Assembly (NCBI GenBank): GCA_021234155.1 | Contig: JAJEKV010000077.1 | Location: forward strand, 2,008,827 to 2,072,826 | Direction of reading: 5' to 3' | DNA: 64,000 nucleotides | From: Isoetes taiwanensis | Lineage: Eukaryota > Streptophyta > Lycopodiopsida > Isoetales > Isoetaceae | Shown here: positions 36,098 through 48,373 of the stretch, piece by piece | How the letters are laid out: each line of letters begins with the position of its first letter | How positions within the stretch are numbered: the first letter of the stretch is position 1 | Made by a program: the position numbers and the translations under genes | Notes under the pieces: generated by a model | The model's input: only the letters and a program-made list of their open reading frames with translations | Database searches by the model: none | Told to the model about the DNA's origin: nothing

Positions 36098-37095
36098 AAT
36101 CTGTCGTGATTAGAAGTTGAGATACGTTGTCATAATAATAAGAAGTTATAGAAGTGATGCTTCCTATTTATTACTTGGTGCTTTCTGAATTACCATTATG
36201 GAAAGGCAAGCTCATGCCCAAAATTGTCTACCATAATATGGTACTGTGTAAGGTTTTTCATGTGACAATAAGAATGTTACATGCGTGATATGGCACCGGT
36301 GATAAAATGGGACATGGTATTTAGACATAAATATCTTCATACAACGGGGAGTCAAATATCTGGGAAATCATAGCTAGAGAAATGTTGTGGATTCATAGAT
36401 GCATTTATTACTAGTGCTGAAAAAATAGTTACATTTTATTGCTTTTGTCAATTGGTTGTGCTATTGTGTTGCATAATATCTTGCTAAGTCTTCTTTCGTT
36501 GCTTCATTTGATTAAATCTGGATTGCTATGGTGCATTCCTTGATGCATATAATTCTGATGGAAAGCTGATGAATACTTGTCGGATATTCTAAATAGCAAC
36601 GACTGCAGTTCTCTAATGTCCTTTCTATAATGGGGGTTTTCCAGCACTAACTTTTCTTGTTCGTGATTGGGACCACAAAGAGGTACATTCCAATTTGTGC
36701 GAAGCAAAGTAGCCGTCAATTCGACAATGTGTTTGTGTAAACAAGCATTGAATCTGAAGCTGTCTTGTTGCAGAGTGAGGTACTAGGCTACCATCGTGGA
36801 TTATTGTAAGTTGATTTTGGTGCGTCAATTGGAAGACATGCCATCTCCATAACAAATACCACCATTCAGTTGAAAAGATGCCCAACGTTGCTGGGCAATG
36901 TTTGGGTTCTGTAAATGTTGGCCCCACGGTTCAAGTTTGACGGGCACCCCTAGTTTTCCAATGACAAGGCACTTTTTTGGGTTGCCCCTAAGGGGGCAAG
37001 CCCTTGTTGAGGTGGGGTTTGTGGCATATGCTAGGTATATGCCAATATATACCTGAATATGCCAATGACCCGCTAAAACCCATCATAGGTCAGAA
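36098..37095. other. 3' flank of the TED2-like gene
   Basis: The first few hundred bases are AT-rich with AATAATAAG words that could serve in 3' end formation. No further gene or element is recognised before the PPR relic. Confidence 0.4.
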
Positions 37096-37099
37096 ATGC

Positions 37100-39315
37100 T
37101 AGGTTGCCCTTGTTCTTTCGGAGAGGAACTATGGAAACCGGAAACCGTGCTCGCTCCTTGCTCGAGGTCGGATCGACGAGGCCCTTAAATCTGCTCAATC
37201 CAAACCAAGACTATCCGCATATCGCCGCTACAATTTGGTTCGCGAAAGTGTGCAAAACCGCAAGATCTAGACTTGGGCAAGCGGGTTCGGTTCGTAATTG
37301 TTGAAAATGGACTAGATTCTGTTTCTGCCTTGGCGTATCATCTTATTTCGCTTGTTTGGTTCCCGTGGAAAACTTGCTTTGAAGCTAACCTTGCATTCTC
37401 CAGAGTACCAAAACCAAGTAAGTATACATGGCATTCGGTTATGGATTCTCATGTCAAACTAGGGTGAAGGTAGAATAGCCCTCGGTTTATTTGTGAGATA
37501 GAAATTAAAGGTATAAAGGCGGACAAATTCATACTTAATAGCATCTTAAAAGCATGCATTAGCATCTCTGTTTCATACAAAGACGCAGAGGTATATACAT
37601 CAAGACATCATTGAAAATGGGTACCAAGATGATGTTTTGCTAGTAAGATACTCCTTGATATGTATGCCAAGAGTGGATCCTTAGACGCGCGTAAAAAGTC
37701 TTTGGCAATTTGCAAGTTCGAGATGTGGTGTCATGGGGAGGAATGATCTCGGGATATGCCCCGAATGGCAAAGGGCGACCTTGCTTTCAAATGTTTCCAT
37801 AATGTGGAGCTACATAGTGTCAAACCGAAACGGGGTTATATTTTTAGGCCTTTTGAAAGCCGCCGCAAAGCGTAGGTGCATTAGAGCATAAAGCGAGATA
37901 TATTCATGAAGGCATTATCGTAATGGCCTTGTATGTGACAATCGTTCTTGGAAACACAATTGTTGATGTTTATGGGAAGCTTGATAGCTTGAAGGAGGTA
38001 CGTAATACATTTGAAATCTTTTGCAAAAATCCAGATGTTGTATCTTGGGTCAGTAATGATTGCGACCTATGGCCAACATGGTGAAAGTGATTGTGCCATG
38101 GAATGTTTCAAGAAAATGCAAGATAGTGGCATAAAGCCAAGCAAAGTCACATTTTGAACGCCTTGAAAGCATCAATTGGGATAATCCACATATGCCGGCG
38201 TGGTCATCCATGGACAAATAATTGAAAATAGATTTCGGGATCATATTGCCGTCGGTGCATCCTTGTTGACATGTATGTTATATTGATAGCTTGCGTGAAG
38301 CACAAGGACTTTTAATATCTCAATTAATCGAAAACGCCAGATATGGGGCTAATAATTGCGGGATGCCTTTGAATATTTTGGTCAAATGCAAGACAATGCT
38401 ACGTAACCCGATAAGGTGACATATTTGGGCATTCTAAAAGCATGTACTAGTATACAACACATCAAGCGAGGGAGGTGCATTCATGAACGATTCTTGCATA
38501 TGGATTCCACTTTGAGGTTGCTATAGGGAATACTCACGACATGTATGCTAAGTCCGGAAGTTTGAAAGAGGCAAACGAAGTCTTTGACGCACATTGCAAA
38601 CTCGTAATGTGGTGTCATGGAATGTGATAATTTCGGGATGCTACTGAACATGACTTAAGGTTGTCTTGTTTTAGAATATTATGAACAAATGCAAAGATGA
38701 TCGATAGAGCGGATGAGATAACATTTTCGAGCATTTTGAAAGCATGTGGCAATATAGGTGCTATAGAACATGGGCAAATTCACCAAAGAAATTGTCAAGA
38801 GTGCTTTCCACACCGGCATTGTTTTAGGATATAACCTTGTTGACATGTATGCCAAATGCGAAGCATAACGTAAGCATGCAAAGTATTTGACTGGGTCATG
38901 AGATCAAGACACGGGCTCATGGGGTGCAATGCTTGCGGGATATGCTCGCCTTGGCAATCCCGGATCCACAAAGTCGCGAAGGTTTTTAGAAACATGCAAA
39001 AGGTTGGTGTAACGCCGGATGATATAGCATATGGACGTATTCTTACTTTTTCGACCACATGGGCCTCGTGGATGAAAGTCTCGGTATTTCAGAACTATGA
39101 AAGAGTTACATGGTATTAAAGCTAACGTACTTCATGTGGCTTGCATTCTAGGTAACTTAGGTCGCTCGAAGATTTAAAGAAGCGTAAAGTGTATTAGAAG
39201 TGAGTGCTTGTGGTCGCGATATATTCCTTTATATGATTTTGCTTGATGCATGTAGATTACATAAGAATGTGGAGTTAGGGACCCGATGCTTTCATGCCAT
39301 TATTCATTTAAGCCG
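37100..39315 (+). pseudogene. PLS/E-type pentatricopeptide-repeat (PPR) gene relic
   Basis: Fragments in shifting frames read as consecutive PPR motifs. Examples are VRFVIVENGLDSV near 37280, LIDMYAKSGSLDAR near 37650, VRDVVSWGGMISGYA near 37713, IKPSKVTF near 38128 and KVGVTPDDIAYG near 39002. E-domain-like sequence follows to about 39315 (GLVDES, CGRDI). PPR proteins of this class act in organelles on RNA, often in editing. No intron is evident. More than ten small indels break the frame, so it cannot be translated as it stands. No DYW end is recognised. Confidence 0.85.
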
Positions 39316-40160
39316 TTAGTCATAGAATGTCAATCCTTTAGACAGTAATGAGCTCATTGTTGCAACCTAGGTGGTGATTAAAAATGAGCCAATTGTTGCA
39401 AACCTAGGTGGTGATTAGATTTTTGATAAAGATGAACATTTGGGGACCTTCTAACTCAACTCCCGTGCTTCAACCTCTTAAAAAAATTAGGTATTTCATA
39501 CCATGGTAGACTATTCGGTTGCTAGTAATTTGGGGCATTGCCTATAATTGGCTACGTTTATGTTGGTTGTATGGCTATCCACCTCAAATAGCCAAAAACA
39601 TTAAAGTAGATGAAACTTTAATCTCACCATCATTTGTGTTGGTAAGTAGTACGGGTTCTTGCGACTTCTTGGATCATTAATATTAAGAATGACAAATTGT
39701 CTCCAGAATCGTAAAAGCACCCCTTCAAGAAATACCTTACGGATTTGAAAGGGCAAAAATGGTCTTTGAGAATTGATGATGTTTGCTATCATACATTAAT
39801 TACCCCTATAACAACCCCTACAAGAAATTTATTGTGACAGTTGCAGTGAATATTCCTTTGGTTTTAAATATATAGAGTGGGGTTGCACTCACTATACGTT
39901 TGATAATGCTAGTAATGTATTTGTGTCGCATTCTTTGACATGCGGGATTTGAGTGTAATTTTTTTGTGGTTTTTTGTCGCTGGGCAAAATGGGCTTTTTT
40001 TCAGACCGAATAATATTATATGCAACAAAATAGAAAATAACATTGGCAAATTGCCTAAAGAGTTAAATAAACAGAACAAATAATATTAATAGACTGAGTA
40101 CTCAAACAACGCTTACTATAATAGTGCTATAATATACTAATAGTAGATGAAACACAAATA
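39316..40160. other. Non-coding stretch
   Basis: AT-rich, no gene. A direct repeat of TGCAACCTAGGTGGTGATTA-like sequence lies at about 39360 and 39397. Confidence 0.45.
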
Positions 40161-40164
40161 ACAT

Positions 40165-42297
40165 TTATCCAATACAATAATACCCTAAGCTAGAATAACA
40201 TCCAAAGACGAAACTGGAAACATTGGTTGTATCGTTCGTGAGATCAGCCAAAGGATCCCTCCCAAGCACCTTAGTGTATATGTAGAACAAGTGCTTGCAA
40301 GGAACAAATTGCTTCTTGTTGCTCCAATGCATGAAGTCCGGACGGTGCTGGCCCGGGTTCACGTTTTATGCTAAGCGTGTACACTTTACCTTCTCTTTGG
40401 ATTGTGTAGTTGACATGCCTCCTTTGAATTATTGCTTTCCCCGCCACATCATCGACCACCATATCTTTACTTTGCTCAAGGCGCACCATCCCAAATTTGG
40501 TCAACTCCTTCCTTTTATTCACACGTCTTCCATCCCTTTGTCATGCGGACACTTTCGAAACATCATTATGTGATGTTTCCTAAACCGCACTACCGCAGTG
40601 AATGGTCGGTTGCATGTGAATCCCATCTAACCGGTATCCTTTGTTCACCAAGAACTCTATTTCATCCGGCCAGCATGATTGCTTCCTCTTGCAACCGGCC
40701 ATAGTTGTGGTCTTAGAGGTGGGTGCAACGAGAGCCTTATCGGGTACCATGTGCACTTCACATTATCCGGACAAAACCAAACTAATTGTTCCCTGTGATC
40801 CCCCCGAATGTCGATTCCATAGAAGCTAGGTGCATAAAGAGAAGACAATCCCTTGTTAATTTTCTTGTTACATTTCCTTCCATTTTCAGATGTCATTCCC
40901 CGACATTTAACTTGGTGAAGAAGTTGTTGTTTTCTCCGATAGCCCAAAAAGTGTTGTGAACATCTACTTGTGATTATGTATATAATCAGGCAGGATGTCG
41001 ACATCCTTATTGCTACTAAGGTTTTTCCCGAAAACCCTTCGGTGGGGTTTTTAATCCCGGTAGTATCGCTGCCGCTCTCTCTCTTTGTACTTGGGTCCCA
41101 TAGGCGGTTGGTCTCTCGTGGACGATAAAATCATATTCTATTCTATTCTATTCTCCATGAATCAAGATGTAGCAAAGAAAGCGATTTCGACCACCGGGAT
41201 CATCTAAGCAACTCTTGGAACATTATGTGCTTGCTTATCAAGGCGTCGTTCGTCTTAACCCGTGTCAAGTTCCCATCATTTGAGACTTTTTTTTGCTTCT
41301 TGGATATAGTTTGATCATTTCCACTGCTCACGAAACATGGATACATGCCATGTCGCCGACTTCACGATTAAAACATTCGGTGAAGAACTTTTGACTTAAT
41401 ACCACTGCTAAGTTGCCCTTGCAGTTTGGTAAATAAAGTCGAAATTCCAGGTCCAGGACCAACATAGTTGTGCTCTAAATATGATTTGTACCTTGTGCTC
41501 TGCAGTAATGCTTCAGTAAGGTCAAAAAGACTTGCATCATATAATGTTAAGGTTCTAGTGTAACCAGTTGCAGCTAACCAACTCCCATGTCTGGATTCTG
41601 ACAAATTTGTGTCAGGCATATACATAGCTGTGGATAAGTCTGTGCTGGCCTTCATATAATTTCCCCATCTACTTATGGTGCCACCATGCTAACCATGAGG
41701 ACAAAGAGTTTACATCACTTGGTGAAGCCTTGCCATGCCACCAATCTATGATTGATTGATACATCTTCTCAGCATCATCTATTGTTTGACACTCTCTCCA
41801 CTTTCTACAAAGCTTCAGATGTTCTTGTCTATATTCTGGATATATAAGACTCTTAGTATGGCGTTGTAGACACTGTTCAAAATGGAAAACACAAGATCTT
41901 TCTTTTTCAGTGTGTATTTGGCCATTATAAAATACTTCTCTAATTGCTGTCCAATTGGCTTGGGCCTCATCTGCCATGAACCCGTGAAACTCTGCTGGTG
42001 GATAGTTCTTACTAGTCATGACCTTATTTAGCTTGACCCAAAATTTCTTTTGAGACAAGACATCTTCTGTTTTCATGTCACATACAGCTATGGTCATCAA
42101 ACCTCTAACACTGTAACAATACGAAGTATTCAAGATATTATATATTGACTTCAGTTAAATGGATACTACCAAATGCAATATATAAATAATACTTACGTGG
42201 GGTCATATACATGGCAAGCAAGGGTTGTCCAACCTTGAATGCGCTTCACGTGATCAAAATGCACCCATGCCTTTGATAAATCACCAGATGGCCACAT
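40165..42297 (-). pseudogene. MULE-like transposase relic with SWIM-type end
   Basis: Minus-strand pieces read in order. An exon from ATG at 42297 (MWPSGDLSKAWVHFDHVKR) ends at a GTAAGT donor near 42196. It joins in phase, through an acceptor TTACAG near 42115, to VRGLMTIAVCDM (42112). Then come FMADEAQANW (near 41975), CVFHFEQCLQ (41890) and TNLSESRHGSW (near 41605). After a frameshift come ECFNREVGDMACIHVS (41390-41330) and a SWIM-like end with VPCKHLFYIYTKVLG (near 40300). The CxC half of the SWIM finger is eroded. MULE assignment rests on this DDE-region plus SWIM order. A solo LINE 3' end is inserted at 41005-41154. Confidence 0.6.
41005..41154 (+). mobile_element. Solo 3' end of the (ATTCT)n-tailed LINE, with stem-loop
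   Basis: Contains the stem-loop core GGTTTTTCCCGAAAACC (41030-41046), GGGGTTTTTAATCCCGG, then TGGGTCCCATAGGCGGTTGG, GTGGACGATAAAA and (ATTCT)3-4. The same elements in the same order end the full LINE at 43240. It lies inside the transposase relic. Confidence 0.85.
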
Positions 42298-43239
42298 TCT
42301 GTTTACTGTGCCTTTGTTTTGCCTGTGCATTTATATTCTTTTTTAATTGCAGTGTTATGGTAGAAACTAGGCGCAGCTCAAACAATTTTGTGTACACCTC
42401 CTTAGCAACTCCAACTAGGAAGAGTAGAGCTTTGCGTAAATCCAAAGATGATGGCCTCGAATTAGATACTATCACGAGTTAATTGTCGCAAATGTGGATA
42501 TTGTTCACATTGAAACAATTCGACGAGAGGTTCCACCAGCAGATGAATTAGATGATGTGCAAGATACAGATACAGTGAAGGCGTAAAACAGTGAAGGCTA
42601 ACGATGGCAAATCTTCCAAACGAAAAGAAAGGATAATGATGATGATGCCATAGAGTTTCCAAAGAGTTTCACGGTACAAATGATTTGTAAACATTGAAAG
42701 AACCGAGGATAGTGCATAAGACTCCACCCCTTTGATTCCATTATGTAGGATCATGTTAAATCAAGGCGGAGGATTGTAAGCAAAGAAGCAAAGGCTCGAG
42801 AGAGACATTGCGATCTTGTGACGGATATGTGATGGAAAAAGGTGGTTTCTTTTATCGATAACAACAACAATGGGTGGATTTTGTCATGTCACTTAATGCA
42901 ATAAAGGCCGGATGGGGTCAATATTGGCAAGAAGAGAATGATATGTTTGAGGCCCAACTTGCAACAAATGAAGATTGGAGTGATCTTCGTGGCAAGATGT
43001 TCTTATCTTCGCGGATGGGAATCATCGTGACCGATGCATGGATGCGTGAGATTCGGGATAGATATTCATTGGTGAGAGAGATGCACTTCTACGTGCAAGC
43101 TTCATTTGTGCAAATTGATCAAGAAAAAGAGTCCTGCGACTCATCCAGGGCAATGAAGAGAATTAATGAGTATGTATTGCATTATTTCTATGCTAATCTT
43201 GTATGCTCTATATGTTATATTAAAAACCGTCGATGTTTA

Positions 43240-46119
43240 TAGAATAGAATAGAATAGTTTTTTTATCGCCCAATCGAGACCAATCGCCTATGGGACCTGG
43301 GAAGGAGCTAAGCTAAAGAACTTATTATCGCCGGGTTAAAAACCCCCCTCGAAGGGTTTTCGAGGGAAAACCGCGGGCGATAATAAGAATGTCATCAAAC
43401 CTGCATAAGTATACATCATCATGAAATAAATGTGTATGTACATGTCAAGCGTGCCCGAGGACATAGCTGATCTCGCGATGTCCATGACCTCTCGGTATGA
43501 TCCTAGCATCCGTGACGGATGCCGCGGCTCAATGTCACATGTAGCGGCTGGTGCCCGACCAACTCAAAGATAGCGTCCGGATTTGATCATATGCCGGGCA
43601 ACTTTGAAGGGTATGAGATTCATCCTCAACGACTCCCATTTAAGATTGACGTGGCGAACCCCGCCCCGACGCGGGCGCACCAATCCATCCGCCTGCCTCA
43701 CCGGAAGATGATGTGCCCAATGCGAATGGAGGCAATGAGTCCGCTTTTTCATGGGCAAGTGGGTGCGCAGTAGCATTGTGGGCCTCGTTCAATGTGGGAT
43801 TTATGTGGCGCCGGTAGTGTGTCTTTGCCTTGACTGTTCAAGGGGGCGGCATCCCAAAGCTTGCCTGATGAAGCAAGCGCCAAGATATTGCCTCAAGCTA
43901 TGGCGACCGCCTGCTTGCACATGTATGCACCTCCGTGCTCTCGCACATTCCATCTAGCCATCCATTGAGCTCTCTTTTCCCTCCAAAGATGCCTTGAGGC
44001 GTTAGGCCCCATTGCCATGATATAAGCTAGTTTTGGGAGACGAGCATCGGCCCATGTTGACCACCTTACCGAAATAGACAATGTGGGCGATCAAGGGGGC
44101 CCTCCAAGAGGCAAGAATCCTCGTTTCGCAGTAGAATTTGATATGGGACTGTGGACTTCACCCCTAGTGCTCGTACCAAGAAGGCTTTTCGCAGACTTGC
44201 CCAAGTCATTCCAAGTAGCGAGGGATACCACGGGCCCCATACTTCAACCCCGTATAAAAGGACGGGCTCTACTAAGACTTTGAACAGGTGTGGACTGATG
44301 GGTCCAATCATACAACTCCGGCTCTATGACTATTGTTTTGCATTGCATATAGTGCTTTCCACTACCGTAACTTCGTGAGCCGTATGGATGTGTCCCAAAG
44401 GCATAGTAGAGGGACGGAAACTCCACTCCCAAATATTTGTATGTGGATGCTACTTCCACATTCGCCCTCGGTAACGGAAGGAGGGGATCCTCGGCCGTCG
44501 CGAAGATGATATGAAAACCACCTTAGTCTTGGCCAAGTTGACGTGCATATCGGCCGCTTGACAAAATGTGTCCGTGGCATCGAGATGTCGTATGTCGTGG
44601 CCGGTGTGTAAGCTAGAGGTCCACATCATCGCGATATATTAACCGCTTGATGATCCGGTAGAGAAGGTGAGCCCTGCCGCCCCATTATCGCAAAGCCGCC
44701 TCTCCAATTGATCAATGTAAAGCCCAAACAATGTTGGGGAGAGAGGGCATCCCGGCGAACCCCGATACTACTATCAAATGGTTGGTTTGTCTACCGCAAC
44801 CGACCGGAGCATCTTTCATAAAGCCTGTACACTACATTCTCGCAAATCTACCGGAACCCCAAATTGTCGTAATCTTGCCCATAGTTTTTCCCCGAGGCGC
44901 GGTGTCAAATGCCTTTGCAAAATCCACGGCAACAATATAGATCCCGACGGGCGGTTCCTCTTTGTCTTCAACCGAGCTTCGCAATGTGAAGATGTGGTCA
45001 ATGGTTGAGTGTCGGGTCTGAATCCCCGCCACGGGTGAGGGCCCAGATATCGCCTTTTCCGCCTTGGCCAATCAGCCGCCGAGAATCCCAAAGAAGCAAT
45101 TTTGCAAACACCGAACCGACCATGATTGGTTGGTAACTGGTCGGTCGCGGGTCACCGCCTTTATAGATGGGAACAACTCGCTATTGGTCCATCGTGACGG
45201 GAAGCCTTCCGTAATGCCTTGTTGAACAAGGCAACAAGATCGGTATTATGGACGGCCCTGCCCACTTAAGCAATTCCTGCCGCATGCCATCCGTGTCGGG
45301 GCTTTCCCATTGGCAAGGCGCCGTAAGCCTTGTTCCACGCCCTGAACTGTGGATTTCCAAAGACCGGGCCTTCTTGCGGGGGTAATGCATGTGCACCCCG
45401 AGGGTCATATAGCTGTTGCAAGTATTGCCTCCATCGCCGGAGTGATGTTCCCCGTGGGCTATGCGGCTTTCTAAGAACCCTTCGCCGTGAAGGTCCCGGG
45501 TGACGTTCCGGGAGATAAAACATTTCCCTTTGATGTGCCGCAATGTACCCGGCTTTTTAGCTTTAAGGAAGACGCTGCATTGTCCGGACCGCATGTGGGC
45601 GAAAGCGTGGTCCGCGGACTTGGCGGAGCAAGCATTTGTGTTCCTTGCACTCGCATCAAACCATTGATTACGTGGGAAGGTTGTGTTCCTCGAGGTCCGT
45701 CCGCGGGCGCTTATCCCAAAGCATCTCTCGCCGCTAGCCCTAAGCACATCGGTCCCGGTCGTCTGCATTTGCTCTAGTGTAGGATATTGCAAAATTTCGC
45801 CAGTCATCTATAAGATCCGGGCATAAGCCCCGCGATGTTCATAATCCAATCGGTGAGGCATGTGAGGAGTCGTGGGCAATGTGGGTTCGCACAACCCCGC
45901 CAAGCCAACTTCAAGTAAAGTGGTAAGTGGTCCGGTCGATCTCTTCATCCCTATTAGTTGTTCCCACTGGAAGTGCTTGACGACATGCATATCCTCGCCA
46001 GCGGGGCAAAGACATAGTCCACCACACTAGATCCTCCCCCCTGGTTTTATGTGAAGGTTGAATGAAACCGGTATAGTGAGGACTACACTTAAAGACATTC
46101 TCTATGGGGTGTACTGGGG
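43240..46119 (-). mobile_element. LINE (non-LTR retrotransposon) with (ATTCT)n tail, 5'-truncated
   Basis: Read on the minus strand from about 46119: an endonuclease-end-like segment (to about 45810), then VVPIYKGGDPR...PTSYQP (near 45150), TIDHIFTLRS and VAVDFAKAFDT (44900-45000). Then come a degraded RT active site reading YRDD (near 44625), LAKTKVVF-like sequence, KYLGVEF (44430) and LVEPVLLYGVEVWG (44260). The 3' UTR carries a stem-loop (43321-43387), GGTCCCATAGGCGATTGG, CGATAAAA and (CTATT)n. Several stops and frameshifts. Target duplication not found. It sits antisense in the methyltransferase-like relic, between exon-like pieces. Clade uncertain: not L1-like in its tail. Confidence 0.85.
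43321..43387 (-). other. Stem-loop in the LINE 3' untranslated region
   Basis: Perfect 12-bp outer arms CTTATTATCGCC (43321-43332) and GGCGATAATAAG (43376-43387), with inner arms CCCTCGAA / TTCGAGGG and GGTTTT / AAAACC. Equivalent structures with different outer-stem sequence occur at 41016-41068 and 61205-61280. Confidence 0.8.
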
Positions 46120-48373
46120 ATGACAAACTCTAACTTGACCAACTTCACTTCTAGTATTCCATTGGAAGAATTGAAATGTAGTAGAGTGCAAGAAGCCAAG
46201 ACTCACGAATGGCTAACCATGGTATCCTTATACACGTTACATTTTAGCCCGTATTCTCTATCGTGTACCTTAACTTGGAACGTATATGTTATGAACATTG
46301 TGTTTTTGTTCGTTATTCTTTTTAACATTTCGGTTTTGCTCTATGTATGCAAATTCAAAAATAGAGAGAAATTGAGGAAGCCACTTCCAAGTATTCGAAG
46401 TTACGGTCTAGAAGAAGCAAGAGCAAAAGCGTAAAAAGAGATAAAAAAAGTGGGTCACAAAATGGGTAAGTACTTGGCAATTGTGAATCCGTGATTTGGG
46501 AACAAATTGGGTAAATTTGGTCACTAGTGGAGTTGGAAAATAAGTACATAAATTTGATGTTTGAAAAGTTGTATGACATGACAAAAGCCAAAGTACCAAA
46601 CTCCACAAGGGATCGCTATCTGACTTGGATGACATCCTGGTACAGCCTATTATTCGGCAGCTACAATATTCCGACCAATGATAGGGATTTTCATGAATGG
46701 GTTAAAAAGGAGACATGGTTGGAAACTCTTCTAACCAAGTCACGTGAAACTTTTGATGCAATTGTGTTAGATGAGGGCATTACAATCCAACCACTGGGAG
46801 ATGATTTGCGATGTGGTTAAGACAATTTAAGGTAAAGAATGTGGGAGTGATATGTTTAAAGCTTACGAGAAGAATATGTCCCGCAATAAAGAAAAGTAGA
46901 AGATGCCTTTGAAATTGAAGGCTTCGAACGAAGTCGCTATAGGGTAAATGATTTTTACATTTATATGCATAGGATTTAAACCTTCACTAAAATACATGTA
47001 GAAATATCCATTAAAATTGTTCTTTCCATTTTCGTGTATTTCAAGTATTGCCTCGAGAAGAAATATATTGACGCATTGCCATTCCGCCGCAACAATGGGT
47101 TAAAGGACGGAGAAGACCTCCATGTACTCAGCCAAAGGAAATCATGACAGGAAAGGAGGTTTATCTGAGTGGGAAATTCGTAATTGTCCTTGGTGGATTG
47201 ATTTCCCACCAGGCAAATTTCCAGACGAAGAGGGAGCGTTGTTCAAAGAGATGACTGATGGTAGGTTGTCAGCAGGTGATGTTGATATTGATGCTGTGGA
47301 TGATGGTAATCTTCGCGTCAAAAGGCGAAGAAAGCTTGCATTACCAAGAGATTCAAAGAAAGAAGTTAAGAAGAACATTGTGAGTGAGACTACTTCCATG
47401 GATCACGGTTCTAGTGCAGAGGAGCCACAAATGCAGGAAAATGAGGATTGTGGTATCCAACAAGTTGAACGAAGGTATGCTAATGTTTCTCTGTCATTGA
47501 TTTGTGCTGATGTTTCGGACATTGCTGCCACAATGAACTCTACTCAAGAGTCCATATTTAAGTCCATTAGAGAATTTGGAAGGAAAGTGGCAATGGAAAA
47601 CGCATACACGTGAGGAGAAACAAAGTGGACGTAAAATGGGGAGCCGATGTCGATATTGGACTTCCCTACAAGTGAAAACCTACGATGGGTCACTTGGTAG
47701 TTCCTGAATGGAACTTATGTAGCAAACAGGTTATTGATGATGCTTTCACTATAGCCACACTTTGTGTTGATGATTCTGGCTTTGTGGTATGCTTTTGTGG
47801 TATTAAGCAATTGAAGATTTTGGATGCTGCTGCAAAGAAACGCAATCTTGAAAGGCAACGCATGTACTTCATGGTGCAGAAAACTCCATGTGAGGTAACT
47901 CATGATGCCTTTGGAGTCTTTGAGAATAGTTGTTACTATTTCATTGTCTACACCAGGATTGGAGTTGATGTTGGGAAGATCAACTCAGTGGTGTATTCCA
48001 TGAGGGAATTGAACCAAAACAACAATGTTCTTTTCAATGTGCTAGCTGAAAAAGATAGGTTGCCAGTGCATGATGCAAAACAATCAAGATATGGCTTGGA
48101 AAAATCAACAAAAGTGATGGAATTTATACTTCATTCTTTTTGTGTGACGGGTGGCTTTGCATTGGACTTGCTTGCTGCTCTATGATGGAAGCATGCGCGT
48201 TAAAAGGTGTTCATTACTTTGGAACTGAGAAGGATGAAGTGTTGGTTCAGTCTGTGCTTGCTTTGCAAGGTTGTGGGGCTCCTTCTATTGATCTTGACAA
48301 ATCAGATGAGAGTGGAGATGAAGACGACATTGAGAATGTTCCAGTTCAGGATGTGGACGAACCGTTGGACTAG

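Larger units (their letters stand above)
42344..48373 (+). pseudogene. Multi-exon relic ending in a beta-class amino-methyltransferase-like domain
   Basis: Plus-strand pieces: MVETRRSSNN after a TTGCAG acceptor (42350); a zinc-finger-like stretch near 42690 (ICKH, stop in place of the next Cys, ...LHPF...DH) with TAG/TGA stops; 42874-43168 (GWGQYWQEENDMFEAQL) ending at GTATGT; 46120-46228; 46527-46820; 47122-47613 (acidic and basic linker); and 47685-48373. The last part reads GFVVCFCG (47778), a KTP phrase, then after a frameshift near 48145 GFALDLLAA and FGTEKDE (48218). This order (PPY-like, GF-x-V, KTP, then FxGxG-like) fits permuted amino-MTases of DNA. IGLPYK near 47660 sits where DPPY would be, so the catalytic motif is degraded. 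A LINE interrupts it at 43240-46119. N4-cytosine methyltransferases (DN4MT) of seed-free plants are one possible source. Confidence 0.55.

Noticed and set aside
42225-42343. Plus-strand frame beginning MSNLECASRDQ as first exon of the methyltransferase-like gene
   Set aside because: It is antisense to the minus-strand transposase exon, which has matching splice phase; the plus-strand reading more likely starts after the TTGCAG acceptor.
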